Below the pieces are notes generated by a model. That model was not told the DNA's origin. It saw only the letters and a program-made list of their open reading frames with translations, and did no database searches. A stretch of 26,547 nt of DNA. Origin: Actinomortierella ambigua. Its lineage: Eukaryota; Mortierellomycota; Mortierellomycetes; Mortierellales; Mortierellaceae. This document shows positions 1 through 9,230 of this stretch, in pieces (position 1 is the first letter of the stretch; each line of letters begins with the position of its first letter). Position numbers and translations under genes: made by a program. The DNA is taken from contig JAAAJB010000456.1 of the NCBI GenBank assembly GCA_016098155.1, forward strand, positions 2,421 through 28,967. The letters run 5' to 3'.

Positions 1-730
1 TTTTTTTTTTTTTTTGGGAGGAACCCATGCTTGCCACGCTATATGCTGAATGTGCCATCGTGCCCTCCTTCAGACTCGATGGAAGCGTGTGTATTTGTGT
101 GTGTGTGTGTGTGTTGTGGAGGAGGAAGTGGAATGTGTCCCACGGAGCGAAGGAGGGGGAGGTTCGGGTGGGGATGTGGTGGGTTGTCCCTCTCCACCCG
201 AAATTTAGGTTTGTCTTTCACGAGTGAAAGAGTTCCACTGCCCTCTTTTTTAGTTCTTTCCTTTGTTGCTTCCCCGCACCACCTTCTTCTCATTCACATT
301 GACGTTGCTCATCGACCACCAACCGCCGACCATCAAACAGCCGACCAGCCGACAGCGGACCTGACATCACTCTCATCTCCTTCAGACTCATTGGCGCATA
401 GGACACCTCCAGCCACGCCCTCCTTAGTTCTGGACAAACGCACTACCTTCCATCCAGACAAGCCGCGACTTCCGCCTCACTCTGGGCTATTATCTCAGTT
501 TTCCGCGTTTCGCTCGCTGTTCAACGCTCCAGTTGCGAAAGGATCAAGCCAGGCGCAACGGAGAGACAGACCGAGAGAAAGAGAGTAGTAGTAGTAACAG
601 CCTTGGATCACGCCGTCCTTCATCATCTCCCCGTGTTCAGCACCGATCAGCCTCCCCCCTCCTCTTCTTCACCTCTCCGGACCTGCTCAGGACAGCATTC
701 AGATATACCTGCTAAGGCATCATCATCACC
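1..730. other. Upstream region of PEX1, no gene seen
   Basis: This stretch precedes the PEX1 start codon. It opens with a 15-base poly-T run and holds a TG dinucleotide repeat at about 96-114. A pyrimidine-rich segment runs from about 240 to 710. Open frames here are low-complexity (Cys/Val from the TG repeat, Ser/Pro from the CT-rich part) and match no family I recognise. The CT-rich part near 600-710 is the likely core promoter or 5' UTR of PEX1. I see no convincing TATA box. Confidence 0.6.
96..114. repeat. TG dinucleotide microsatellite
   Basis: About nine TG units in a row with a few imperfect units just upstream. It lies about 620 bp before the PEX1 start and is probably a length-variable simple repeat. 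Confidence 0.85.
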
Positions 731-3700
731 ATGCAAAAGACAGTGACAGTGACATTCATTCCACTGAGGCACTGCCTTGTCAACCTGCCACCTGCTTGGG
801 CCAACGCGCTGCTGGATCAGGGCAAGGTAATTGTCAGCTGTATTGTTTGATCATCAGCTTTATTGTTAATCGACTGCCTGCCTGTGACCCAACTGAGCCA
901 CTTGCCCCTTGTCGCCCTTCTTATGAGGGTGCCTTTTGTTCTCGGCACCTCTGCTCGTTCTGCCTTTACGCTGACAGCCTTTCATGGGAACAACAAACCG
1001 AGTAGTGTGTTCGGTTGGGACAGGAGGACCTCCGGTCTGTTGTGTGACTCGATCCGATCGAGGCAATTAAGATTCTGCCCCTCCAAGAAATCACACATGT
1101 TGGAGCCACTCCCGCCCCTCCCTCTCTCGCCCCCCCCCCACATTCTCACGCATCCCGAGTACTTACAGCTCCTTCTTGACTCACCACTGTACCAATCCCC
1201 CCCCCCTCACTCTGTAGCTCTCGCAGAACGTAGTCGTCGAGTTGTCTTGGCAGGATGGGTCCAACCAGCGCAAGGCTTATGTTGGCTGGAGTGGCGGTTC
1301 GTCGAACGGTGGACAACAATCCCTTGCTCCGGGCCCTCCTCGGCCCGCAGGCGACGTCGTTGAGATGGACCCACAGTTTGGTCATGCCATTGGGTTGCGC
1401 TCAGGACAAAAAGTCAACATTGATTTCGTCAGGACTGTCCAGGATGGTATCTCGGTCAACGTAGCCCCATATTCCGAGGACGACTGGGAGATTTTGGTAA
1501 GGGAGTTTGACAAGAAATCGATACTTTAACACAACAAGGTTAAAATGTCTTTCCACGAACCGTTGCCACTAACTTGTGACATTTTTGTACTCGGTTTCTC
1601 GTACTTCATAGGAACTCCATGCTGGATATGTCGAAGATCAGATGCTGAACCAGATCAGAATCCTCTACCCACATCAAATCTTTACAATGTGGGTCAATGG
1701 CCGCACTCTTGTTCGCTTAAAAGTCTGTAAGTGGCAATCACAAAAGAAAAAAAGAGGCGATGGCTAAGAAGATCAAGAAAAAAGAATGTGAGATTGATAG
1801 TAAATGTCGATGGTTGCTCTCTTTTCTTTTCCTTTTTCTTTTTCTTAGTGGATATCAACCCTGTAGCACCATGCGTCAAGCTTGGAGCCAATGCGGAGAT
1901 TATTGTCGCCCCCATGGTCCGCAATGCAAATGCTGGCGCCAAGACAAGTGAGTCGCAGGAGCTGAACGACCTTCCCAAGCTTACGCAGGCGCAGTGCCTT
2001 CGGGTGCTAAAACTGGAAGACTATGCCGCGGCACTGGGTTTGGAAACAGGTACAGGATCAACGACTGCGCCCTTCACAGCTCTGGTGAACCCAGAGAGCT
2101 GGACCGAAAAAGATCTGTCACGTTCCAAAGTTCTCAAGATCTCGCTCGTTGCACCACCTCATGCCGAAAAGGGGATTGACGAGGAAACCAGGGACGTCGA
2201 GGATGCGATTCTCGGATTCAATGGCGTCTTTGCTCATGTGATCTCGTCAGGACTGGTCCCGAAGGGTCATGTTGCCGTTTCAAAGCAAGTTCAGGCTGCA
2301 CTGGATCTCGCCAATTTTTCGCTTGTCCGCCTATCAGAGTCACGAGCCACATCGGCACCACTTCCGGCACTTTCGCTTCGACCCATCAACACTCCTGGAT
2401 CGCCATCCAATTCTACGCCAGCACCACTGAAACTGCAGGCTCATTCCAGCAGCATTAATACTGGAAAGGCAGACAAATTGGCCAAGTTTGGCAAGGCGTT
2501 CCAATCGTGGATCAATTCTCTCGGCGCGGACCCAGTGGTTCTCACCCATGGCGCATTGCTGACAGTCCCTGCAGGCAACGATACCTTCCAGTCCTTCACC
2601 ATTCACTTTCCAACTAAATCACTGCCGCATAATCAACCCAGCGGCGATGATGGTGCCACAAGGTCGCCCTACGAACCAGAAGCATACAGTATCCAGACAA
2701 AGGCGCAGCTCAGCCAACTCAAGATTGAATATGGTCAGCCTCGCAACGCCATTCATTTGTTCAAGCAGCCAAAAACACACCTCATGGATGTCCCAACCCG
2801 ACTAGGCGGGGTCACCCAAGTGTTTGATCGCACAGAAAAGTACCTGCTGACGTGCTTATCCAAGCTCGAGCTTCGCGATGCGTTTGCTGTGCCCAGCCTG
2901 GGCAAGCTCTTGCTGTGTGGTCCACATGGATCTGGCAAGACGGTGGTGGCGCGGACACTGATCCAGCGGATGGCGCATAACCCAGAGACGTTGGCGCACT
3001 GTGTTGAGATCAACTGCGCCGAGTATGCCGAGGACCGGCTCCCGTTGTTGATGACAAAGTTTCACCAGTGGTTCGAGACTGCAGCGTTCCACTCGCCCAG
3101 CATCCTGTTCCTTGAGGACATTGATCGTCTGATCCCGGCCGAGGTCGAGCATGCCGACTCGTTCCGGTCCCGCCAGATTGCCGAGGTCTTTCTTCAGATT
3201 GCCACCAAGATGTCGCAGCGGTTCGACCGTCTGGCCGTGGTCGCGACCTGCCAGCAGCAGGCCTCTGTCCACCCCTCGTTGATCAACAGCCACCTGTTTA
3301 GCGAGACCGTCCGACTGATGCCCCCGGGCAAGCAAGAGCGCCGCGAGATGCTGGAGGCGATCATGACCTCGGGCCCGGCCATCTTGCAGCGGTCCCTGCC
3401 ACATATTGATCTTGTCTCGGTCGCGTCCAAGACAGAGGGCTATCTGGCCGCGGATCTCAAGGCCTTTGTCGAGCGAACGGTCCATGAGGGTGCGGTCCGC
3501 AACATTGCTCAGCAGTTGGAGGCTAATGTCCACGCTGCTCAACCAAATGCGGCCGACGGCAAGGTGAAGCAGCAGCAGCAACAACAACAGGATGCCGCCT
3601 CGGAGCAACCGCCACAACACGACGCGTCCGATTTTACACTGACGCTGGCCGATTTCCTCAAGGCTCAGGAAGGGTTTGTGCCGAGTGGGCTCCGAGGAGT

Positions 3701-5042
3701 CAAGCTCCAGAGCTCTGCAACGAGCTGGGCCGACATTGGCGGACTGACAGAGACGCGGGAGACGTTGCTGGAGACGCTGGAATGGCCGACCAAGTACGCG
3801 TCGATCTTTTCGCAATGCCCGCTCCGACTGCGTTCGGGCCTGTTGCTGTTTGGACATCCGGGCTGTGGCAAGACGCTGCTGGCGTCGGCGGTGGCCAAGG
3901 AATGTGGGCTCAACTTTATCTCGGTCAAGGGACCCGAGTTGCTCAACAAGTATATTGGAGCCTCAGAGAAGAGCGTCCGTGATCTGTTTGAGCGCGCCCA
4001 GGCCGCCAAGCCGTGTGTGTTGTTCTTTGACGAGTTTGACAGTATTGCGCCCAAGCGTGGGCACGACTCGACGGGCGTGACCGACCGTGTTGTCAACCAG
4101 ATGCTGACGCAGATGGACGGTGCCGAGGGTCTCGATGGCGTGTACGTCCTGGCAGCGACGTCGCGTCCGGACCTGATCGATCCGGCGTTGTTGCGTCCTG
4201 GCCGTCTGGACAAGTCGTTGCTCTGTGGGATGCCGAGCTTGAAGGACCGTCATGAGATTCTGGAGTGTCTGTCCAAGAAGATGGAGGTCGGTTCTGATGT
4301 CGATCTCTTGGACGTGGCCCGTCGCACGGAAGGCTTGACGGGTGCCGACTTGCAGGCTGTCCTGTATAATGCCCATCTGGAAGCCATCCGCCTTGCCATT
4401 GAGACGGATGAGGCCATCAAGAAGGAACGTGCTGCCGCCACGGCGGCTGCTCAACAGCAACAGCAACAACAGCAAAATAGTGGTACTTCGAGCCCCAATG
4501 GTCCCAACACGAATACGAATACCAAGCGTGAGGACGATGGCAAGATGGCCCGCTTCGTTAGCCTCGGTGGACGAGGCATGGCCGCTGGCAAGGCTGGTCA
4601 AAAGGCGAACCTGACCCTCGCTGAGCGTGGTCATATCTCTCAGCGAGTAAGCAATGATATATATCTTTTATTTGTTTGTGTACATGTGTTCAACTATGGT
4701 TAATTTGCTCACAAAAAAAATCTTTTGCTCCTCCCTCCTCCCGTCAAAAAAAAAAAAAAAAAATAGTTGGGATTGATCCGCAAAGGTCTCAGCAACGCGC
4801 AGAACGGCGCAGGGGCTGGGGGCGAGGGTTCCTCGAATGCTGACGGGGCGCCAAAGTCGACACGTCCCATCATCACGGCCAAGCACCTGGAAGTGTCCCT
4901 GGCCAACACGCGGCCGTCGATCACGCCCGAAGAGAGCCATCGTCTCGATCTGATCTACAATGAGTTTATGGGTGACCGCAACGGCGAAATGTCCAACGGA
5001 ACTGGAAGCCATGAGCTTGGCCAGCGTGCTACCCTTGCCTGA
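731..5042 (+). CDS. PEX1: PEX1 peroxisomal biogenesis AAA+ ATPase (5 exons)
   Basis: Peroxin-1, the double-ring AAA+ ATPase that works with PEX6 at the peroxisomal membrane to pull ubiquitinated PEX5 receptor back to the cytosol. My model joins 731-826, 1227-1496, 1612-1726, 1849-4646 and 4767-5042, giving 1184 residues; family members run about 1040-1280. The N-terminal domain ends in the family-typical 'SEDDWEIL' followed by 'ELHAGYVEDQMLNQIRILYP'. D1 has Walker A GPHGSGKT at 518-525 and Walker B ILFLEDID at 579-586. D2 has Walker A GHPGCGKT at 829-836, Walker B with D888 E889, and the second region of homology 'TSRPDLIDPALLRPGRLD'. The C-terminal block around 'HLEVSLANTRPSITPEE' is also PEX1-like. 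Q-rich tracts follow D1 (about 3570-3592) and D2 (about 4453-4475). Introns are 400, 115, 122 and 120 nt, and all junction phases agree. The start at 731 gives MQKTVTVTFIP, matching the family's opening strand. Confidence 0.97.
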
Positions 5043-5093
5043 AACTTGTGAAAAAAAAAATCCCCCCTCGATCATTCTGATTGATGAAATAGA

Positions 5094-5099
5094 AATAAA
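5094..5099 (+). terminator. Likely PEX1 polyadenylation signal
   Basis: AATAAA lies 52 nt after the PEX1 stop codon, in the short gap before the convergent zinc-finger gene. The position is right for a cleavage/polyadenylation signal. Transcript evidence is absent. Confidence 0.45.
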
Positions 5100-5177
5100 A
5101 AGATTGTACATTTTGCATTTGCTGGTTTAAAACTACAAGGAGGAGTTGACTGGTGTCATCTGCAAAGATAGATGGAT

Positions 5178-5198
5178 AGAGAGAGAGAGAGAGAGAGG
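5178..5198. repeat. GA dinucleotide microsatellite
   Basis: About ten GA units in the 178-bp space between the convergent stops of PEX1 and the zinc-finger gene. It probably lies in the 3' UTR of one or both transcripts. Confidence 0.85.
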
Positions 5199-5220
5199 GT
5201 GGGGGGTAAATGGCTTAAAA

Positions 5221-8053
5221 CTACACTGCGATGCGAGGGAGAACCTCAGTCTTTGCGCGCTTGGGAGGACGTTCTTGATCGATGCTGCCACCAACGAGTG
5301 GCATCAGGGGTTGTTGTTGGTGATGGAGTGGGTGTGAAGCATGGTTGGTGGTGTCATTGAGATGGCTGTTGTTACTAGCTCCAGCACCACTACCAGCACC
5401 TGCTCCAGCTGCCAAACCATGCTTGGCCGACGAGATGGCGGCCTCGAGCTTCTCATCCTCGGTCATATGGATGCGCCTATGGCGGGTGACCTGGTCCGGG
5501 CGAGAAAAGCTCTTGCCACAGCCGGGGAAGGGGCATTTGAAAGGGCGTTCACCCGTATGGACGCGCAAGTGCTTGGTCAGGTTGGAAGATTCTGCGAACC
5601 ACTTGTTACAGCCCTCAAACTTGCACTTGAACGGTTTCTCGCCCGTATGGACCCGCTTGTGGATCGTCAACGCGCCCGAGATTGAAAACTCGCGTCCACA
5701 GCCCGGGAAATTGCACTTGAACGGCTTCTCGCCCGTATGGGTCCGCATATGCTGTGCCATGATGTTCGCCTCCGAGAACCGTTTCCGACAAATCTGACAT
5801 TGGTAGGGCTTGTCGCCCGTATGGGTCTGGATATGTCGCATCGCCTTTTGGCGTTGCGAAAACAACCGTCCGTTTCGTTCACACCCCTCCCACTCGCATC
5901 GATACTCGGATTTGCCCGTCCCGATATGGTCCTCGCTCAGGTGCGTCGTCAGTGCGTCGAAACTGTCAAATGTCTGGCCACATCCCCTCCACAGACAGAC
6001 GTGTTCGGGTTCGTCGAGAAGTGTGCCATCACTGCCGATTTGTGGTTCTTGTTGTGGTTGTGATTGTGGATGTGGTTGTTGCTGTTGCTGTTGTTGCTGT
6101 TGTTGTTGTTGTCGCTGTTGAGAGGAGGATGCATGCAAAGTGGTGTTGGTGCTGATGGTAGAGGTCGGCGTCGGCGCAATGGGGTGGGCTGCGATCATGC
6201 TGTGGTTTCTCACGGTAGTCGATACTGTTCCGGGCTTGGTACCACAACATGGGTGCGACTTGATGTTGATATTGTGGCTGGCATTACACGAAGACGATAA
6301 TGATGCTGATGATGTTGACGACGACGGCAACGATGAGTGAGCTGCACAGGAGCTCGCCAAGAGATCGCATGTGCCACTTGCCGCAGACATCTCCTGCGCA
6401 GCTGCATCCAAGATATGATGGTCCTCTTGCAAGTGCTGGATCAGCATGTCCCAGTCCAGCAATTCGGTGGCACACGACTCCCACTGGCAAAAAGGGTGAT
6501 CGTTCATGACATCGCCTGGGAGGTGTTGCTCGACGTGTGGCAGCAGATCGTCCTGCGACATAAACTCGGCCGTACAACCGGTCCATAGGCACTTGATCAT
6601 ATGGTCCAACTGTGCGTCTTCCAACTGCTTGGTCTCGGGTGACACTTGTAAGGACGAGGCTTGGGATGAGGCCTCTGAGAGCAGCGGAGGTGTGAGAATA
6701 TCTGATGACGAGTAGCTCAAGAGTTGGAGCGAAGCAGGAGTGTGATAATGGTTGAGGGTCGCGATCGCAGAGTTACGTTGTTGCTGGAGTGAGTGAGGCG
6801 AGTGAGCGTGCGGTTGGTGATGGTGGAGGTGGTGATGCCTCCAGTGGCTATGATCGTGTAAGTTCACGTCATTACGGAGGTGGCCCATTGGAGATGACCT
6901 ATCCAAGACCATTGCGAGGTTATTAGTGACAGGATCTCATAAAACTAGAAGTACACAAACACACACTCACACAAAAAAACAAAAGAGCAAAAGATACATA
7001 GACATACACTGGTGCAGAAGGTTGTTGAAAGCCAAAATAATTGCTGACAGCTGAAGAGACTGATGCTGTCGACGACGCATTCGATGGTGTGGTGTTGCAG
7101 GCAGAGCCCGAGGACGAGGACGACGGCAAGGATGACGAGACAGCGGAGCCAAGTACAGACATGGGTGTGGCAAGTTTACTAATATTGTTGGCGGTGTGGC
7201 TGTCCGGGCAACACGTTGGGCAGCACTCATCAATGACATCTGGATGTTCTGTGCAGCAGGGCGTCGGCAGGGCCTCGCCTGGTGGGATAGTGTCTTGACA
7301 GCATGATGAGTCCATACCCTCACGCAGGGCAGACTCGATGATGCAGCACTCGAGCGCGGCCAAGTCGTATCCGGACGCGCTGATCACGGGCGAATGGGTA
7401 CCCGTACAACAGCCGCTGCCGCTGCCGCCACCGCTAGCGTTGGTGCCCGACTCTGTTGGTTGGGAAGCAGGGTGGTGTACGTTTGGGTGGTGCAGGGTAC
7501 AACATTCTGTGTGCTCGACTGGCGTGCAGCAAAAGTCGGCCACAGTGTAAACTGGCGGGGCACAGCAGTCGTCTGTTGGCTGTTGTACACTTGTGGCCGA
7601 GGAATTGGCAGAAGTACTTGCACAAGGTGACGACGACGAAGTCGAGGAGGACGACGTTGAGGAGGACGACGGAGCCTGCTGATGCTGATGCTGGTTCTGG
7701 TAAGGGGCAGAACATGTCAAAACATCGTGCACATTATGATACATGATATTGTGCAAGGACGATTGGGGTTGCTGTTGTTGCAGTTGCAGTTGCTGATGCG
7801 GATGAGACATGTTAGGGGCCGTTGGAGAGGTGGACGAGACATCAGTGGCGCATGCAGTGGATAGACAGACGGTGGACAATCCAGTCTTGATGCTCGGATG
7901 GGCAGGTGTAGGCAGGCAAGCAGTGGTGGCCATTGTGGTGCAGACGGTTGCTGCGTTATTCTTAATAGTGGTAGAGTTGGTATGGACAATAGGTGTTGTT
8001 GGCGCTGTGTTAGGCACTATTGAGCAGGTGGTGTTGGAACCAGCGCAGTCCAT
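5221..8053 (-). CDS. ZAP1: Zap1-type zinc-responsive C2H2 transcription factor (2 exons)
   Basis: Predicted nuclear DNA-binding activator of zinc-homeostasis genes, by similarity to yeast Zap1. I join 8053-7008 with 6898-5221 (907 residues). The 109-nt intron has donor GTATGT and acceptor AG with branch-like CTAAT; the GT|G split of Val349 fits both frames. Eight C2H2 fingers are visible: two near 452-474 and 486-509, then six from 650 to 826. Fingers 1-4 have the C-x4-C 'CxWxxC' form seen in Zap1, and 'GKSEYRCEWEGC' before finger 4 is a close Zap1 signature. Residues 163-286 hold nine Cys-Cys pairs, residues about 361-384 are His-rich, and a Gln run lies near 612-623. A basic cluster PPKRAK sits near the C-terminus. 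The 8053 start follows a UTR-like stretch; the frame stays open upstream to 8278, so a longer form is possible. If the intron call is wrong, the finger part could begin on its own at Met 6912 or 6888. Confidence 0.85.
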
Positions 8054-8574
8054 TGTGGGTGAGTGAAAAGAAGGTTTTTTTTTTTGGGTCGGGTCCTTGA
8101 TGAGCGAGAGTGGGAAAGCGCAAGGTGGCAGGGGTGGGGGTGAGGGTGGAGGGAGGAGCTTTTTAGAGACCAACAAGAGTCGAGAAGGGGAGGGTGAGCG
8201 AGGGAAAGCAAGAGCTAGAGGAGACAAGTGCGCGAGACGAGGAGAATGTTTGTGGACATTAGCCAGTGAGCATTGCACTGCATGTGTGTGTTGTGTGAGA
8301 GAGAGAAAAGTGACGGAGGAAAGAAGGGAGGGAAGGAGAAAAGAGGACAGCAGCAGCAGGGAAAGAGGGGAGAGAGAGATTTGATGACCCTGAGAAACAA
8401 ACAGCGAGTGTAGCGTATATGGAGCGTGGGTGGGCGGGTGAATAATAACAGAGCGAGTAGCGAGTGAGTGAGGGCGGGGGGCGGATTATTTGTTGCACAC
8501 CAATGGCATTCGAGATCATGTGACATCTGGACCTACTACCACCCATTAGCAGCAGCAGTACCACCCACTCGCAA

Positions 8575-8654
8575 CAGTCTGTCTGTCTGTCTGCCTGTCC
8601 TGTCTGTCCGTCTGTCTGTCCTCTCCAATCCCAGACAGACAGCCAGCCAGCCAG
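8575..8654. repeat. TCTG repeats followed by inverted AGAC/AGCC repeats
   Basis: A run of TCTG/TCCG tetranucleotides (8575-8622) is followed by AGAC and AGCC tetranucleotides (8632-8654). GTCTGTCT in the left arm is complementary to AGACAGAC in the right arm, so the DNA or RNA could form a hairpin. Confidence 0.7.
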
Positions 8655-9006
8655 TTTGTTAGACAGTCAGCCAGTCAAGTCCAGACGACTAGAGTGCCTT
8701 CTTCCTCCGGTCAAGGATAGATCGATACATCATGAACCCTTGCTCACCCCGCTCCTCTTCAAAGGACACACAGAACTAGCCACACCTCTCTTCAAAGAAC
8801 AACTACAGTACATGCGAGAGACGAGGGCACCACCCCCTCCGTAAGGGTCCTCCAAACGCCCTGTACATGCCACATCTTCTTACCCTTGCCCTCAAAATCA
8901 ATGTCCAAACAGAGCACTCAAATCAAGGTTTAGCACTGGGTGACCGAGATGACACATTGTCCAATCCTCCGGCCACCAGAAAAAAAAACTCAAATGCCCG
9001 AGGTCA

Positions 9007-9013
9007 TATAAAA
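9007..9013 (+). promoter_or_regulatory. Candidate ILV3 TATA box
   Basis: TATAAAA lies 218 bp upstream of the ILV3 start codon. It is followed by a long CT-rich stretch, the TATA-plus-pyrimidine-tract layout common in strongly expressed fungal genes. Confidence 0.5.
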
Positions 9014-9230
9014 GACGTGCCACCTCGGTCGCTTCTCACGTTTTTTTTTCTTCTTGTTCTTTTCTGCACTCTCTCCATTCGATCTTTTTTTTTCCGAGAC
9101 CCTCTTTCTCTCTCTCTCTCCTCTCCTCCTTCCCCTCCCCCCTTTTTTTCTCCTCTTCTGTTCTCTCCGAGGCCCGCTTCTCTCTCATTCCTCTCCCCCC
9201 TTTCCTCGCTCATTCACACATTCATAACCA

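Larger units (their letters stand above)
8054..9230. promoter_or_regulatory. Shared upstream region of ZAP1-like gene and ILV3
   Basis: About 1.18 kb between two divergent start codons. The left part (8054-8400) is purine-rich on the + strand, hence pyrimidine-rich upstream of the - strand gene. The middle has TCTG/CAGC simple repeats (8575-8654). The right part has a TATA box at 9007-9013 and a strongly pyrimidine-rich stretch, 9035-9230, before the ILV3 start. I looked for the yeast zinc-responsive element (ACCTTnAAGGT) and did not see one. No protein gene is apparent. Confidence 0.6.

Noticed and set aside
31..588. 185-codon + strand open frame at the left edge
   Set aside because: Built from a TG microsatellite and CT-rich promoter sequence, with no protein-like pattern.
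2856..3857. Long - strand open frame (333 codons) inside PEX1
   Set aside because: It is antisense to the conserved D1-D2 region; its translation is low-complexity (Arg/Leu/Gln) and follows the codon bias of PEX1.
8054..8278. Upstream extension of the Zap1-like protein to a Met at 8278
   Set aside because: The added residues are Pro/Ser/Leu low-complexity from a pyrimidine-rich UTR-like stretch; the Met at 8053 is the more natural start.
8575..8654. Tetranucleotide repeats as a possible CRISPR-like array
   Set aside because: Units are 4 bp with no spacers; a simple microsatellite in a eukaryotic genome.
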